DNA of 7,378 bases from Cocleimonas sp. GTDB lineage: Bacteria; Pseudomonadota; Gammaproteobacteria; Thiotrichales; Thiotrichaceae. Shown here piece by piece: positions 1 through 5,203 of this stretch. Each line of letters starts with the position of its first letter. Positions within the stretch are counted from its first letter, which is position 1. The DNA is taken from assembly GCA_023145535.1 (NCBI GenBank), contig JAGLDQ010000148.1, positions 1 through 7,378 on the forward strand, read 5' to 3'. The position numbers and the translations under genes were made by a program. Under the pieces are notes generated by a model that was not told the origin of the DNA, did no database searches, and saw nothing but the letters and a program-made list of their open reading frames with translations.

Positions 1-669
1 CGCCACTGTGATCGCACGGATTTAATGCGCGAACAGCCTGCCCTAAGTGAGCATTTTACCCAAGCGTTACATTTGCCTGATGAGTGTTGGCTAAACCCCG
101 AAGATGTAATGAATAGCATCAAAAAACAATTGCTTAACGCAGGCGTTAGCTGGCATGTTAATACCGTGGTACAACAATGTTTACCGCATAAAATAATCAC
201 TAAAAATAAACAGCAAGAGGGTTTTGATTGGGTCATTGATACGCGTGGATTAGGCGCAATAAATGACTGGGATGGTTTACGCGGTATTCGAGGTGAAGTG
301 TTGGTGATGCATGCGCCAGAAGTGGATATTACCGCCTTAGTGCGCCTGATTCACCCGCGCTATACGCTCTATATTGTCCCACGTCCTGACCATGTTTATA
401 TCTTAGGTGCAACACAGATTGAATCTGATGATAAAGGCCCTATGAGTGTGCGCTCGGCATTAGAGTTACTCAGTGCCGCTTATAGTATCCACTCAGGATT
501 TGCCGAAGCACGTATTCTTGAACTACGTACCAACTGCCGCCCTACTTTGCCAGATCACCGCCCTGCGATTACCCTGCCAGAAAAAGGATTGATTCGTGCC
601 AATGGCTTGTATCGTCACGGCATATTGCTTGCGCCAGAAGTTGCTAATTTATTGATTAGCCAGCTTTAA
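1..669 (+). CDS. thiO: ThiO-type FAD-dependent glycine oxidase, C-terminal part (cut by left edge)
   Basis: The frame is open from base 1, reading R-H-C-D-R-T-D-L before the Met codon at 25. That Met is therefore internal and the true start lies outside the window. The 222 residues present look like the C-terminal two thirds of a D-amino-acid-oxidase-fold enzyme. They include the strand VIDTRGLGA (about nt 232-258), an RGIRGEV substrate-domain segment, IVPRPDHVYILGATQ (about 373-417), RPTLPDHRPAI (538-570) and the terminal GLYRHGILLAPEVANLL, which is typical of the C-terminal FAD-binding part of ThiO. Known family role: flavin-dependent oxidation of glycine to dehydroglycine in the cytosol, feeding ThiG. 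The thiS-thiG pair 2.5 kb downstream on the same strand supports ThiO over other DAO-family oxidases. The Rossmann N-terminus (GxGxxG) cannot be inspected. No frameshift is seen. Confidence 0.85.
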   Translation, partial: RHCDRTDLMREQPALSEHFTQALHLPDECWLNPEDVMNSIKKQLLNAGVSWHVNTVVQQCLPHKIITKNKQQEGFDWVIDTRGLGAINDWDGLRGIRGEVLVMHAPEVDITALVRLIHPRYTLYIVPRPDHVYILGATQIESDDKGPMSVRSALELLSAAYSIHSGFAEARILELRTNCRPTLPDHRPAITLPEKGLIRANGLYRHGILLAPEVANLLISQL

Positions 670-681
670 TTTAAACTTGCT

Positions 682-699
682 TCTCACCTTAGCGCGAGA
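682..699. terminator. Weak hairpin between convergent thiO and lipoprotein genes
   Basis: TCTCAC and GCGAGA flank the six bases CTTAGC. Read on the minus strand, this gives six pairs including one G-U. On the plus strand one pair becomes A-C, but the hairpin is followed there by a T-rich stretch (700-717). It sits between two converging stop codons, where a bidirectional terminator would be expected. The stem is short and no clean U-tract follows on either strand, so this is a tentative call. Confidence 0.25.
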
Positions 700-707
700 T
701 AATAATT

Positions 708-896
708 TTATTTCTGATATTGACTTAAAATACTTTTGGTGTCACCACCTAACTGTAACTCACCAGGAATGGTGCAGTTCAGAGGCGTAAAGTCTTCTGT
801 CGCTGCCACCTCATCGTCATTTTCGCGCCCACACGCAGTACAGAGTATTAAGCCAAAAAGAACCAGAGAAACTGTCTGATAAAAAGTATGTTTCAT
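708..896 (-). CDS. Small predicted lipoprotein, function unknown (62 aa)
   Basis: An upstream in-frame Met (974) would overlap the ggt stop and give a charged, non-signal N-terminus. The start at 896 is preferred because GGAG (905-908 on the complementary strand) lies eight bases ahead of it. The protein then opens with a classic lipoprotein signal: MKHT, a hydrophobic stretch VSLVLFGLIL, and CTAC ending at Cys22. The -3 residue of this lipobox is Cys rather than the usual Leu/Val. The mature part is only 41 residues, begins with an acidic GRENDDEVAATED segment, has one more cysteine (Cys41), and ends GGDTKSILSQYQK. No domain is recognised. It lies 67 nt downstream of ggt on the same strand and could be co-transcribed. 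A loose promoter (TTGAGG, 19-nt spacer, TACAAT) can be read in the gap. It may be a genuine small lipoprotein or a remnant of a longer one. Confidence 0.6.
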   Translation of the reverse strand: MKHTFYQTVSLVLFGLILCTACGRENDDEVAATEDFTPLNCTIPGELQLGGDTKSILSQYQK

Positions 897-963
897 GTTC
901 GTTACTCCTTTTTTCTGCTTGTATTGTAGTAGGGTAGATAACCAGCGCCTCAACAAATAATCA

Positions 964-2721
964 CTACTTCCCAACGACTTGACCTACCCGCCGAGGATCA
1001 GCCCCTCCTTGTAAACCGTCTTTAGTGACCATAATTCCATGCAAGCCAGAATTTAAATTTTTCACAGTGACCGTGTGGCCCTTTTCCTCAAGCAATTTTT
1101 TTAAAGTCATTACACGGGTGTTTTTTTCTAGTTCCGTGCTTCCGTTTCGATTCACATAGTGAGGCAAGTTGATCGCCGTTTGAATATCCATTTTCCATTC
1201 TAAAACCCCTAATAATGTTTTTGCAACGTAATTAATAATACGGCTTCCTCCTGGTGAGCCAATCAATAAAATTAAGTTATCGTTTTTATCAAACACCATA
1301 AAAGGCGACATTGAGCTACGTGGACGCTTACCCGCTTGAACACGATTTGCGATTTTTTCACCCTCTTTTTCATCACTAAATGAAAAATCAGTGAGTTGAT
1401 TATTTAATAAAAAGCCATGCACCATTAAGGTTGATCCAAATGCCATTTCAATACTAGAGGTCATTGAAAAACCATTTCCTTCTTGGTCAACAAGACTAAA
1501 ATGAGTCGTGCTGGGTTGTTCAGGAGAAGTGGAAGTTTTCCAGTTTTGATTGGCGTTCGGCGGTGTTCCTGCCGTTGCTTTTCCCATATCTTTATTTGCA
1601 TTGACTAATAAAGCACGTTTGGCTAGATACTCAGGATCGATCAAACCTTCAACAGGAACCGCTACAAAATCAGCATCTGCCATATACTTGGCACGATCTG
1701 CATAAGCAAGCTTGGTTGCCTGCGTGTACAAATGCACCGCTTCTACTGATAAGGGTTTATATTGCGCTAGGTTTTGGGATTCTAATAATTTTAATATTTG
1801 AATCACCGTCATCCCGCCAGAGGTCGGCGGCCCCATACCACAAATTTTATAGTCTTTATAGTTTGCACAAACGGGAGGACGCTCAATTGCCTCGTACTGT
1901 GCTAAATCTTTTAATGTCATCAACCCTGCATTATCTTTCGCACCCTGCACTGTGTTGACAATATCGATGGCAATCTGACCTTTATAAAACCCGTTCGCGC
2001 CCAATAGTGCCAATCGTTTAAAGGTCATGGCTAATTTTGGGTTTTTCTTAATCGTTCCTGCTTTAATCGGTTCTCCATTAGGAAAAAAATAATGCCAAGC
2101 CGCATCATAGCGTCCTAAGGCTGGATTGACTTTTTTTTGTACCGAGCTTGCTAAGTTAGGTGAAATTTCAAATCCTTGCTCGGATAGTCTAATCGCATCA
2201 ACAAATAAGTCTGACCAAGGCAACTTTCCATAACGCTTATGAACCTTCTCCATCATTGCCACAACGCCTGGTGTGCCAACAGCACGCCCTCCTGCTAATG
2301 CCTCCCACCAGTTCATATTGTTGCCCTTTTCTTGAAACAACGTCGCATCCACCTTTAAAGGTGCTTTTTCTCGTCCATCATAGGAGGATAATTGTTTGTT
2401 TTTATTATCCCAATATAATGCAAATGCGCCCCCCCCTATCCCGCTGGATTCAGGTTCAACAAGCGTTAATACCATTTGCACCGCAATCGCCGCATCAATT
2501 ACACTGCCTCCTTTCGCTAAGATTCGCTCCCCCGCTTCACTCGCATAAGGATTAGCAGACGACACCATATAGTGCTTAGTCGTCACCAGTTGCTGGGAAA
2601 AACGACCATTTTGAAAAAAGGGATACCGAGATTCTTTTGCAAAACTAGCGTAACTCGTGGAAAGGAGGATAAAAAAGATAACTAAACGCATTCGATAGGA
2701 GAACATAGAAGGTACTTTCAT
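964..2721 (-). CDS. ggt: Gamma-glutamyltransferase (glutathione hydrolase) proenzyme
   Basis: The enzyme is an N-terminal-nucleophile hydrolase of the cell envelope that removes the gamma-glutamyl group of glutathione, leaving Cys-Gly. The 585 residues match full family length. A signal peptide is visible: a hydrophobic stretch at about 11-25 and a cleavable SFA before KES near residue 28. Conserved elements by residue are SSGIGGG (92-98), the DGRE arginine (Arg117, matching E. coli Arg114), and PSTTHFS with Thr405 as the expected self-cleavage and catalytic nucleophile. These are followed by LLNNQLTDFSF (Gln442 and Asp445 as E. coli Gln430 and Asp433), KRPRSSMSP (Ser469/470) and GSPGGSR (488-494). 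Processing would give chains of about 404 and 181 residues including the signal. Where E. coli has TYTLN after the nucleophile this protein has TSSIE, so Asn411 is replaced by Glu425; substrate preference may differ. No clear Shine-Dalgarno precedes 2721. Starts at 2706 or 2691 would also keep the signal peptide. Confidence 0.93.
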   Translation of the reverse strand: MKVPSMFSYRMRLVIFFILLSTSYASFAKESRYPFFQNGRFSQQLVTTKHYMVSSANPYASEAGERILAKGGSVIDAAIAVQMVLTLVEPESSGIGGGAFALYWDNKNKQLSSYDGREKAPLKVDATLFQEKGNNMNWWEALAGGRAVGTPGVVAMMEKVHKRYGKLPWSDLFVDAIRLSEQGFEISPNLASSVQKKVNPALGRYDAAWHYFFPNGEPIKAGTIKKNPKLAMTFKRLALLGANGFYKGQIAIDIVNTVQGAKDNAGLMTLKDLAQYEAIERPPVCANYKDYKICGMGPPTSGGMTVIQILKLLESQNLAQYKPLSVEAVHLYTQATKLAYADRAKYMADADFVAVPVEGLIDPEYLAKRALLVNANKDMGKATAGTPPNANQNWKTSTSPEQPSTTHFSLVDQEGNGFSMTSSIEMAFGSTLMVHGFLLNNQLTDFSFSDEKEGEKIANRVQAGKRPRSSMSPFMVFDKNDNLILLIGSPGGSRIINYVAKTLLGVLEWKMDIQTAINLPHYVNRNGSTELEKNTRVMTLKKLLEEKGHTVTVKNLNSGLHGIMVTKDGLQGGADPRRVGQVVGK

Positions 2722-2740
2722 TGTAAAAAATCATTCATTG

Positions 2741-2758
2741 CTAGAAAATTATTTCTAG
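2741..2758. promoter_or_regulatory. 18-bp perfect palindrome in the ggt leader (candidate operator)
   Basis: CTAGAAA and TTTCTAG form perfect 7-bp half-sites separated by ATTA. The site lies 20 bp before the ggt start codon and roughly 15-32 nt after the predicted ggt transcription start. Its size and symmetry suit a dimeric helix-turn-helix repressor. As RNA it would form a short AT-rich hairpin in the leader. No regulator is encoded nearby, so the factor is unknown. Confidence 0.4.
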
Positions 2759-2779
2759 ACCATTGTTATTTAATATGGT

Positions 2780-2808
2780 GTTATAAATCCTTTGATAGCA
2801 AGCTTCAA
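2780..2808 (-). promoter_or_regulatory. Sigma70-like promoter for ggt
   Basis: On the minus strand, TTGAAG (complement of 2803-2808, four of six matches to TTGACA) is followed by exactly 17 bases. TATAAC (complement of 2780-2785, five of six matches to TATAAT) comes next. Transcription would start near 2773, giving a leader of about 50 nt. It is the best promoter I can find in the window and points straight at ggt. Confidence 0.6.
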
Positions 2809-2841
2809 GTATTATTTTTTATCTTCTCTGCTCACGAAATT

Positions 2842-2850
2842 TGTTATCCT
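2842..2850 (+). promoter_or_regulatory. Possible extended -10 promoter towards the thiS leader
   Basis: TGTTATCCT fits the extended -10 form TG-N-TATAAT with four of six matches. Transcription would start near 2857 and run through the structured region into thiS. There is no acceptable -35 at 16-18 bp, so the call is weak. A perfect TATAAT at 3061-3066 is a second option but also lacks a -35. Confidence 0.2.
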
Positions 2851-2893
2851 AACGCCCTAATTACAAAATGCCTGCCCATTTTAAATTCGATGA

Positions 2894-2948
2894 TAAACGA
2901 TGCCCTCTAAAGATTGATCGTAGCGATTAAAACAGGGGGTATCATTGT
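2894..2948 (+). other. Two-tier RNA hairpin in the thiS upstream region
   Basis: Bases 2899-2908 (GATGCCCTCT) can pair with 2934-2943 (AGGGGGTATC) as ten consecutive pairs including G-U wobbles. Inside, 2914-2920 (TTGATCG) pairs with 2924-2930 (CGATTAA) across the three-base loop TAG, with one wobble. After one mismatch the outer stem continues with further weak pairs to 2894/2948. No U-tract follows, so it is not a simple terminator. It may be part of the same leader RNA as the 184-nt element downstream. Confidence 0.35.
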
Positions 2949-2960
2949 AACAATATTGCC

Positions 2961-2982
2961 GTTGTGCCATAACAATCACAAC
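2961..2982 (+). other. Short perfect hairpin abutting the 184-nt element
   Basis: GTTGTG (2961-2966) and CACAAC (2977-2982) pair perfectly around the ten-base loop CCATAACAAT. The stem ends one base before the long helix that starts at 2984, so the two could stack coaxially if both are in one transcript. Confidence 0.35.
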
Positions 2983-2983
2983 T

Positions 2984-3167
2984 TAAGGAACGTGCATGGA
3001 GTAACGTCCCAAAGTGCTAACGCAGAATTTTTATTTCAGATTAGATGAGTTCATGAGCCGTATAATCACTTTAGGCAACGAGTGAGATCATCGAAGCTAG
3101 GATAAAAAGGTTGCTATGCCCCTAGTGCAAGTTAGAGATCAGGACGTTGTTTCATGCACGTTCCTTA
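2984..3167 (+). ncRNA. Candidate structured RNA (or MITE-like inverted repeat) upstream of thiS
   Basis: The 472-nt gap between ggt and thiS holds no convincing gene. Its core is a 184-nt segment whose ends are complementary. Bases 2984-2998 pair perfectly with 3153-3167, and 2999-3009 continue with 3142-3152, giving 26 unbroken pairs with only three wobbles (2999:3152, 3001:3150, 3002:3149). After an internal loop the helix resumes as CTAAC (3017-3021) with GTTAG (3131-3135), then GCA (3022-3024) with TGC (3126-3128). Inner branches can form: GATGA/TCATC (3044-3048/3088-3092) enclosing TCACT/AGTGA (3066-3070/3081-3085), and CTAGG/CCTAG (3097-3101/3121-3125). The 3' end is 26 nt before thiS. 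I do not recognise it as a TPP riboswitch, 6S, tmRNA, SRP RNA, RNase P or group II intron. Because both ends carry TA, a miniature transposable element is an equally fair reading. Confidence 0.5.
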
Positions 3168-3193
3168 CCTAATAAAAAGGATTAAGAGCCCGA

Positions 3194-3394
3194 ATGAAAC
3201 TAACCTTAAATGGCAAACCCAAAGAATTGCCAGAAATAATGAGTGTAGAAAAAGCAATTGCCCTTTGGCAACCCGAAGCCGAGAAGTTTGCCGTCGCGAT
3301 TAATGGTGAATTTGTGCCACGCGGAAGCTATGCCAACACCTTATTGCAAGCTCATGATCAGGTGGAATTATTATCACCCATAGTAGGAGGTTGA
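3194..3394 (+). CDS. thiS: Sulfur carrier protein ThiS
   Basis: The 66-residue protein has normal ThiS length and the ubiquitin-like pattern: N-terminal MKLTLNGKPKELP, the central FAVAINGEFVPRGSY segment, and DQVELLSPIVGG at the end. The terminal Gly-Gly is the functional signature. Its carboxylate is adenylated by ThiF and converted to a thiocarboxylate that donates sulfur to ThiG. No thiF is present in this window, so activation must rely on a ThiF/MoeB encoded elsewhere. The likely ribosome site is AAGAG (3184-3188), five bases before ATG; a stronger AAAAAGG (3174-3180) is 13 bases away. The gene lies directly after the 184-nt structured element and is followed by thiG one base after its stop. 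Confidence 0.95.
   Translation: MKLTLNGKPKELPEIMSVEKAIALWQPEAEKFAVAINGEFVPRGSYANTLLQAHDQVELLSPIVGG
3384..3390 (+). promoter_or_regulatory. Strong thiG ribosome binding site inside the thiS end
   Basis: TAGGAGG lies within the last codons of thiS (the Gly-Gly codons) and sits five bases before the thiG ATG at 3396. The thiS stop and the thiG start are one base apart, so translation of the two is probably coupled. This fixes the thiG start. Confidence 0.8.
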
Positions 3395-3395
3395 T

Positions 3396-4178
3396 ATGTG
3401 GGAAATTGGAGGCAAGCAGTTAACGAGCCGTCTCTTTATAGGCTCAGCACTTTATCCATCATTAGACATCATGCAACAGTCGGTTAGTGCATCAGAAGCG
3501 GAGGTCATTACCGTCTCATTGCGTCGCCAAACCAGTGAATACGGTAATGGCAATGCCTTTTGGGATCACATTAAAGCCTTAAATATCAATCTATTGCCCA
3601 ATACGGCTGGTTGTTTTAGTGCAAAAGAAGCCATTACAACCGCGCAAATGGCGCGTGAGGTGTTTGATACCAACTGGATTAAACTCGAAGTAATTGGCGA
3701 TGAATACACGCTCCAGCCTGACCCCTTTCAACTGCTTGAAGCAACCAAAGAACTGATTTCACAAGGCTTTGAAGTATTTCCTTACTGTACCGATGATTTA
3801 GTACTGTGCGATAAATTAGTGAATGCAGGATGCACTATTTTAATGCCGTGGGGCGCACCGATTGGTACAGGAAAAGGCTTAATGAACCCTTACGCTTTAC
3901 GCACACTACGTACTCGTTTTAAAGCCATTAATTTGCTGGTCGATGCTGGGCTAGGCGCCCCCTCACACGCCACCCAAGCATTAGAGCTGGGTTTTGATGG
4001 TGTATTATTAAACACAGCAATAGCCGAAGCCCATGATCCTGTCCGCATGGCTGCAGGTTTCCGTGATGGTGTCAGGGCGGGACGTAATGCCTTTTTAGCT
4101 GGTATTATTCCCGAACGGGATATGGCGCAGGCGAGCACACCCACCATTGGCAAACCCTTTTGGCATAACGAACCTTAG
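3396..4178 (+). CDS. thiG: Thiazole synthase ThiG
   Basis: ThiG condenses deoxyxylulose 5-phosphate, dehydroglycine (from ThiO) and sulfur (from ThiS thiocarboxylate) into the thiazole phosphate of thiamine. The 260 residues cover the full TIM-barrel enzyme. Visible signatures are LFIGSALYPS (13-22), VSLRR (40-44), LLPNTAGCFSAKEAI (66-80), WIKLEVIGD (94-102) with Lys96 as the expected Schiff-base lysine, and PYCTDD (129-134). These are followed by LMPWGAPIGTGKG (149-161), LLVDAGLGAPSHA (180-192) and DGVLLNTAIAEAHDP (201-215), the last two forming the phosphate-binding end of the barrel. The usual TVAIRR strand reads TVSLRR here. The start is fixed by TAGGAGG at 3384-3390. Together with ThiO, rather than ThiH, this indicates the oxygen-dependent route to dehydroglycine. 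Confidence 0.97.
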   Translation: MWEIGGKQLTSRLFIGSALYPSLDIMQQSVSASEAEVITVSLRRQTSEYGNGNAFWDHIKALNINLLPNTAGCFSAKEAITTAQMAREVFDTNWIKLEVIGDEYTLQPDPFQLLEATKELISQGFEVFPYCTDDLVLCDKLVNAGCTILMPWGAPIGTGKGLMNPYALRTLRTRFKAINLLVDAGLGAPSHATQALELGFDGVLLNTAIAEAHDPVRMAAGFRDGVRAGRNAFLAGIIPERDMAQASTPTIGKPFWHNEP

Positions 4179-4252
4179 TCAGACTCACGTGTCAGAAATA
4201 GAAGGTAATATGTTTTAGATGTCCCTATTAATTTTTTAAGAAAGGTAACACA

Positions 4253-4954
4253 ATGAATAAAATGATGATTGTATCTAGCATTTTTTCTCTGGCTGCTTTA
4301 ACAGCTTGCGGTGGTGGCGGCAGTAATGACGGTGGCGGAAGTTCTATTGATCCTCAACCCTTTTTGGGTGGTGTTAATGGCATTGACCCTATTACAAAAC
4401 TAACCTTCAAACAACCAAGAACGACACAAGTTCAAGGGCGCACCGTATTATCTACATCAGAAGGGGGTCATCAGGGGGATATTGGATACGTCACCCAAAA
4501 ATATAACGATGGAACCAGTAACGAAGTCTTTAAATTGGCCCGTGGTGTTTCATCTTTAGAGATTAAAGATGTGCAAAGAAACCAATCCACTGATGTCTCT
4601 TGTACTGATGGCTCAAAGCTAAAAGTTAAAATTTATTCAGATTTCTCAAGTGGTAAAGTTGTCACTACGGGTACGCATAATGGTACAACTATTTCATGTG
4701 ACTCAGACTTTGACTCCATTTTAATAAAAAATGTATTTGATCAAACATCCATTACTACTCTACTTCACCCTTCTCAAGGTTGGGGAACTCAGTATAATAC
4801 TGCGAAAAATTCCGATTGCGGGCATTTTATTGAAGACATGAATGGTTTTTCTAAATACTGCACTGGGGCAGAATTGATCAACTATACCCTCACGGATACA
4901 TCAAACAAGGTGCATAAAATAACCACTAAAGTTACCTTTGAAGGGGATGAATAG
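4253..4954 (+). CDS. Predicted secreted lipoprotein with four mature cysteines, function unknown
   Basis: The start is supported by AAAGG (4241-4245) seven bases ahead of ATG. The 233-residue product has a lipoprotein signal: MNKMM, a hydrophobic core IVSSIFSLAA, and the lipobox LTAC with Cys19 as lipid attachment site. A flexible GGGGSNDGGGSS tether (20-31) follows, common in outer-membrane lipoproteins. No Asp follows the lipid Cys (it is Gly20), so outer-membrane sorting is the default expectation. The rest is a polar, beta-rich domain with alternating hydrophobic stretches and four further cysteines (117, 149, 189, 203). These could form two periplasmic disulfides. I recognise no family. 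It lies 74 nt after thiG on the same strand, with no clear terminator between, so read-through from thiSG is possible. Nothing in the sequence ties it to thiamine. Confidence 0.85.
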   Translation: MNKMMIVSSIFSLAALTACGGGGSNDGGGSSIDPQPFLGGVNGIDPITKLTFKQPRTTQVQGRTVLSTSEGGHQGDIGYVTQKYNDGTSNEVFKLARGVSSLEIKDVQRNQSTDVSCTDGSKLKVKIYSDFSSGKVVTTGTHNGTTISCDSDFDSILIKNVFDQTSITTLLHPSQGWGTQYNTAKNSDCGHFIEDMNGFSKYCTGAELINYTLTDTSNKVHKITTKVTFEGDE

Positions 4955-4968
4955 GTGCCTCATGAACG

Positions 4969-5099
4969 CCTCTTCTCTAAAGAAAAAATGTTACGTTAAA
5001 AGATTGGGGAAGTTATTCCATCCACGCCCCCTCAGTGGGTGGATATAATCCATCTATTTTGATCGTCAGTGCCTTGTTGAAAACGCCTAAGAGAGGAGG
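4969..5099 (+). other. Long-range complementary arms enclosing the lipoprotein-GST spacer
   Basis: CCTCTTCTCT (4969-4978) can pair with AGAGAGGAGG (5090-5099) as ten consecutive pairs with one wobble, enclosing 111 nt. The heptamer AACGCCT occurs directly at 4965-4971 and again at 5082-5088, next to both arms. The rest of the 249-nt gap (4955-5203) holds the small hairpins listed separately and no gene I can support. Confidence 0.25.
5020..5060 (+). terminator. Competing hairpins, terminator/attenuator-like
   Basis: ATCCAC (5020-5025) can pair with GTGGAT (5039-5044). The same middle arm, extended to GGTGGAT (5038-5044), can instead pair with ATCCATC (5048-5054) across the three-base loop ATA, with one wobble. 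The second hairpin is followed by TATTTT (5055-5060). It could end the upstream lipoprotein transcript. The mutually exclusive pairing also fits an attenuator for the GST-thiL genes. The hairpin contains a perfect TATAAT (5044-5049), which alternatively could be a -10 box, but no -35 fits. Confidence 0.35.
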
Positions 5100-5156
5100 A
5101 CAACAGTAACATTGAAGATCGAAAAATAAACGAGCAAACGCTAGATTTATGATGTC

Positions 5157-5170
5157 GACTACTGAATAAT
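5157..5170 (+). repeat. Short intergenic repeat, copy 1
   Basis: GACTACTGAATAAT matches the sequence at 6830-6843 in 13 of 14 positions. Both copies are intergenic and lie just before and just after the GST-thiL pair. It is short enough that coincidence is possible. Confidence 0.25.
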
Positions 5171-5203
5171 GCCTAAAATCTTGATTAGCTAAACAGGACT
5201 CTT

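Noticed and set aside
25..27. Met codon at 25 as start of the first gene
   Set aside because: The frame is open upstream to base 1 and the protein lacks the N-terminal FAD-binding part, so the gene begins outside the window.
897..974. Upstream Met at 974 as start of the small lipoprotein
   Set aside because: It would overlap the ggt stop and bury the lipoprotein signal behind 26 charged residues; the Met at 896 has a proper GGAG site.
1716..1958. Plus-strand open frame inside ggt
   Set aside because: It is the antisense shadow of a strongly conserved enzyme and has no family features or ribosome site.
2256..2555. Plus-strand open frame inside the N-terminal part of ggt
   Set aside because: Antisense shadow; low-complexity, Pro/His/Leu-rich translation.
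3041..3096. Hammerhead-like ribozyme (TAGATGAG ... CGAAG)
   Set aside because: The invariant CUGAUGA and GAAA core bases are not matched, and no three-stem arrangement forms.
2984..3167. Retron msr-msd region or integron attC site
   Set aside because: No reverse transcriptase or integrase is nearby, and the core-site patterns (RYYYAAC / GTTRRRY at the ends) are absent.
2842..3193. Known structured RNAs (6S, tmRNA, TPP riboswitch, SRP RNA) as identity of the thiS leader
   Set aside because: The length (184 nt) and closing stem recall 6S, but the conserved bubble sequences are missing; no tmRNA tag or CCA end, no THI-box motifs and no SRP apical loop are seen.
3890..4153. Minus-strand open frame inside thiG
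   Set aside because: Antisense shadow of ThiG with an Ala/Ser/Pro-rich translation.
5044..5049. Perfect TATAAT as a firm promoter for GST-thiL
   Set aside because: No -35-like hexamer at 16-18 bp, and the bases are part of a hairpin; kept only as a remark.
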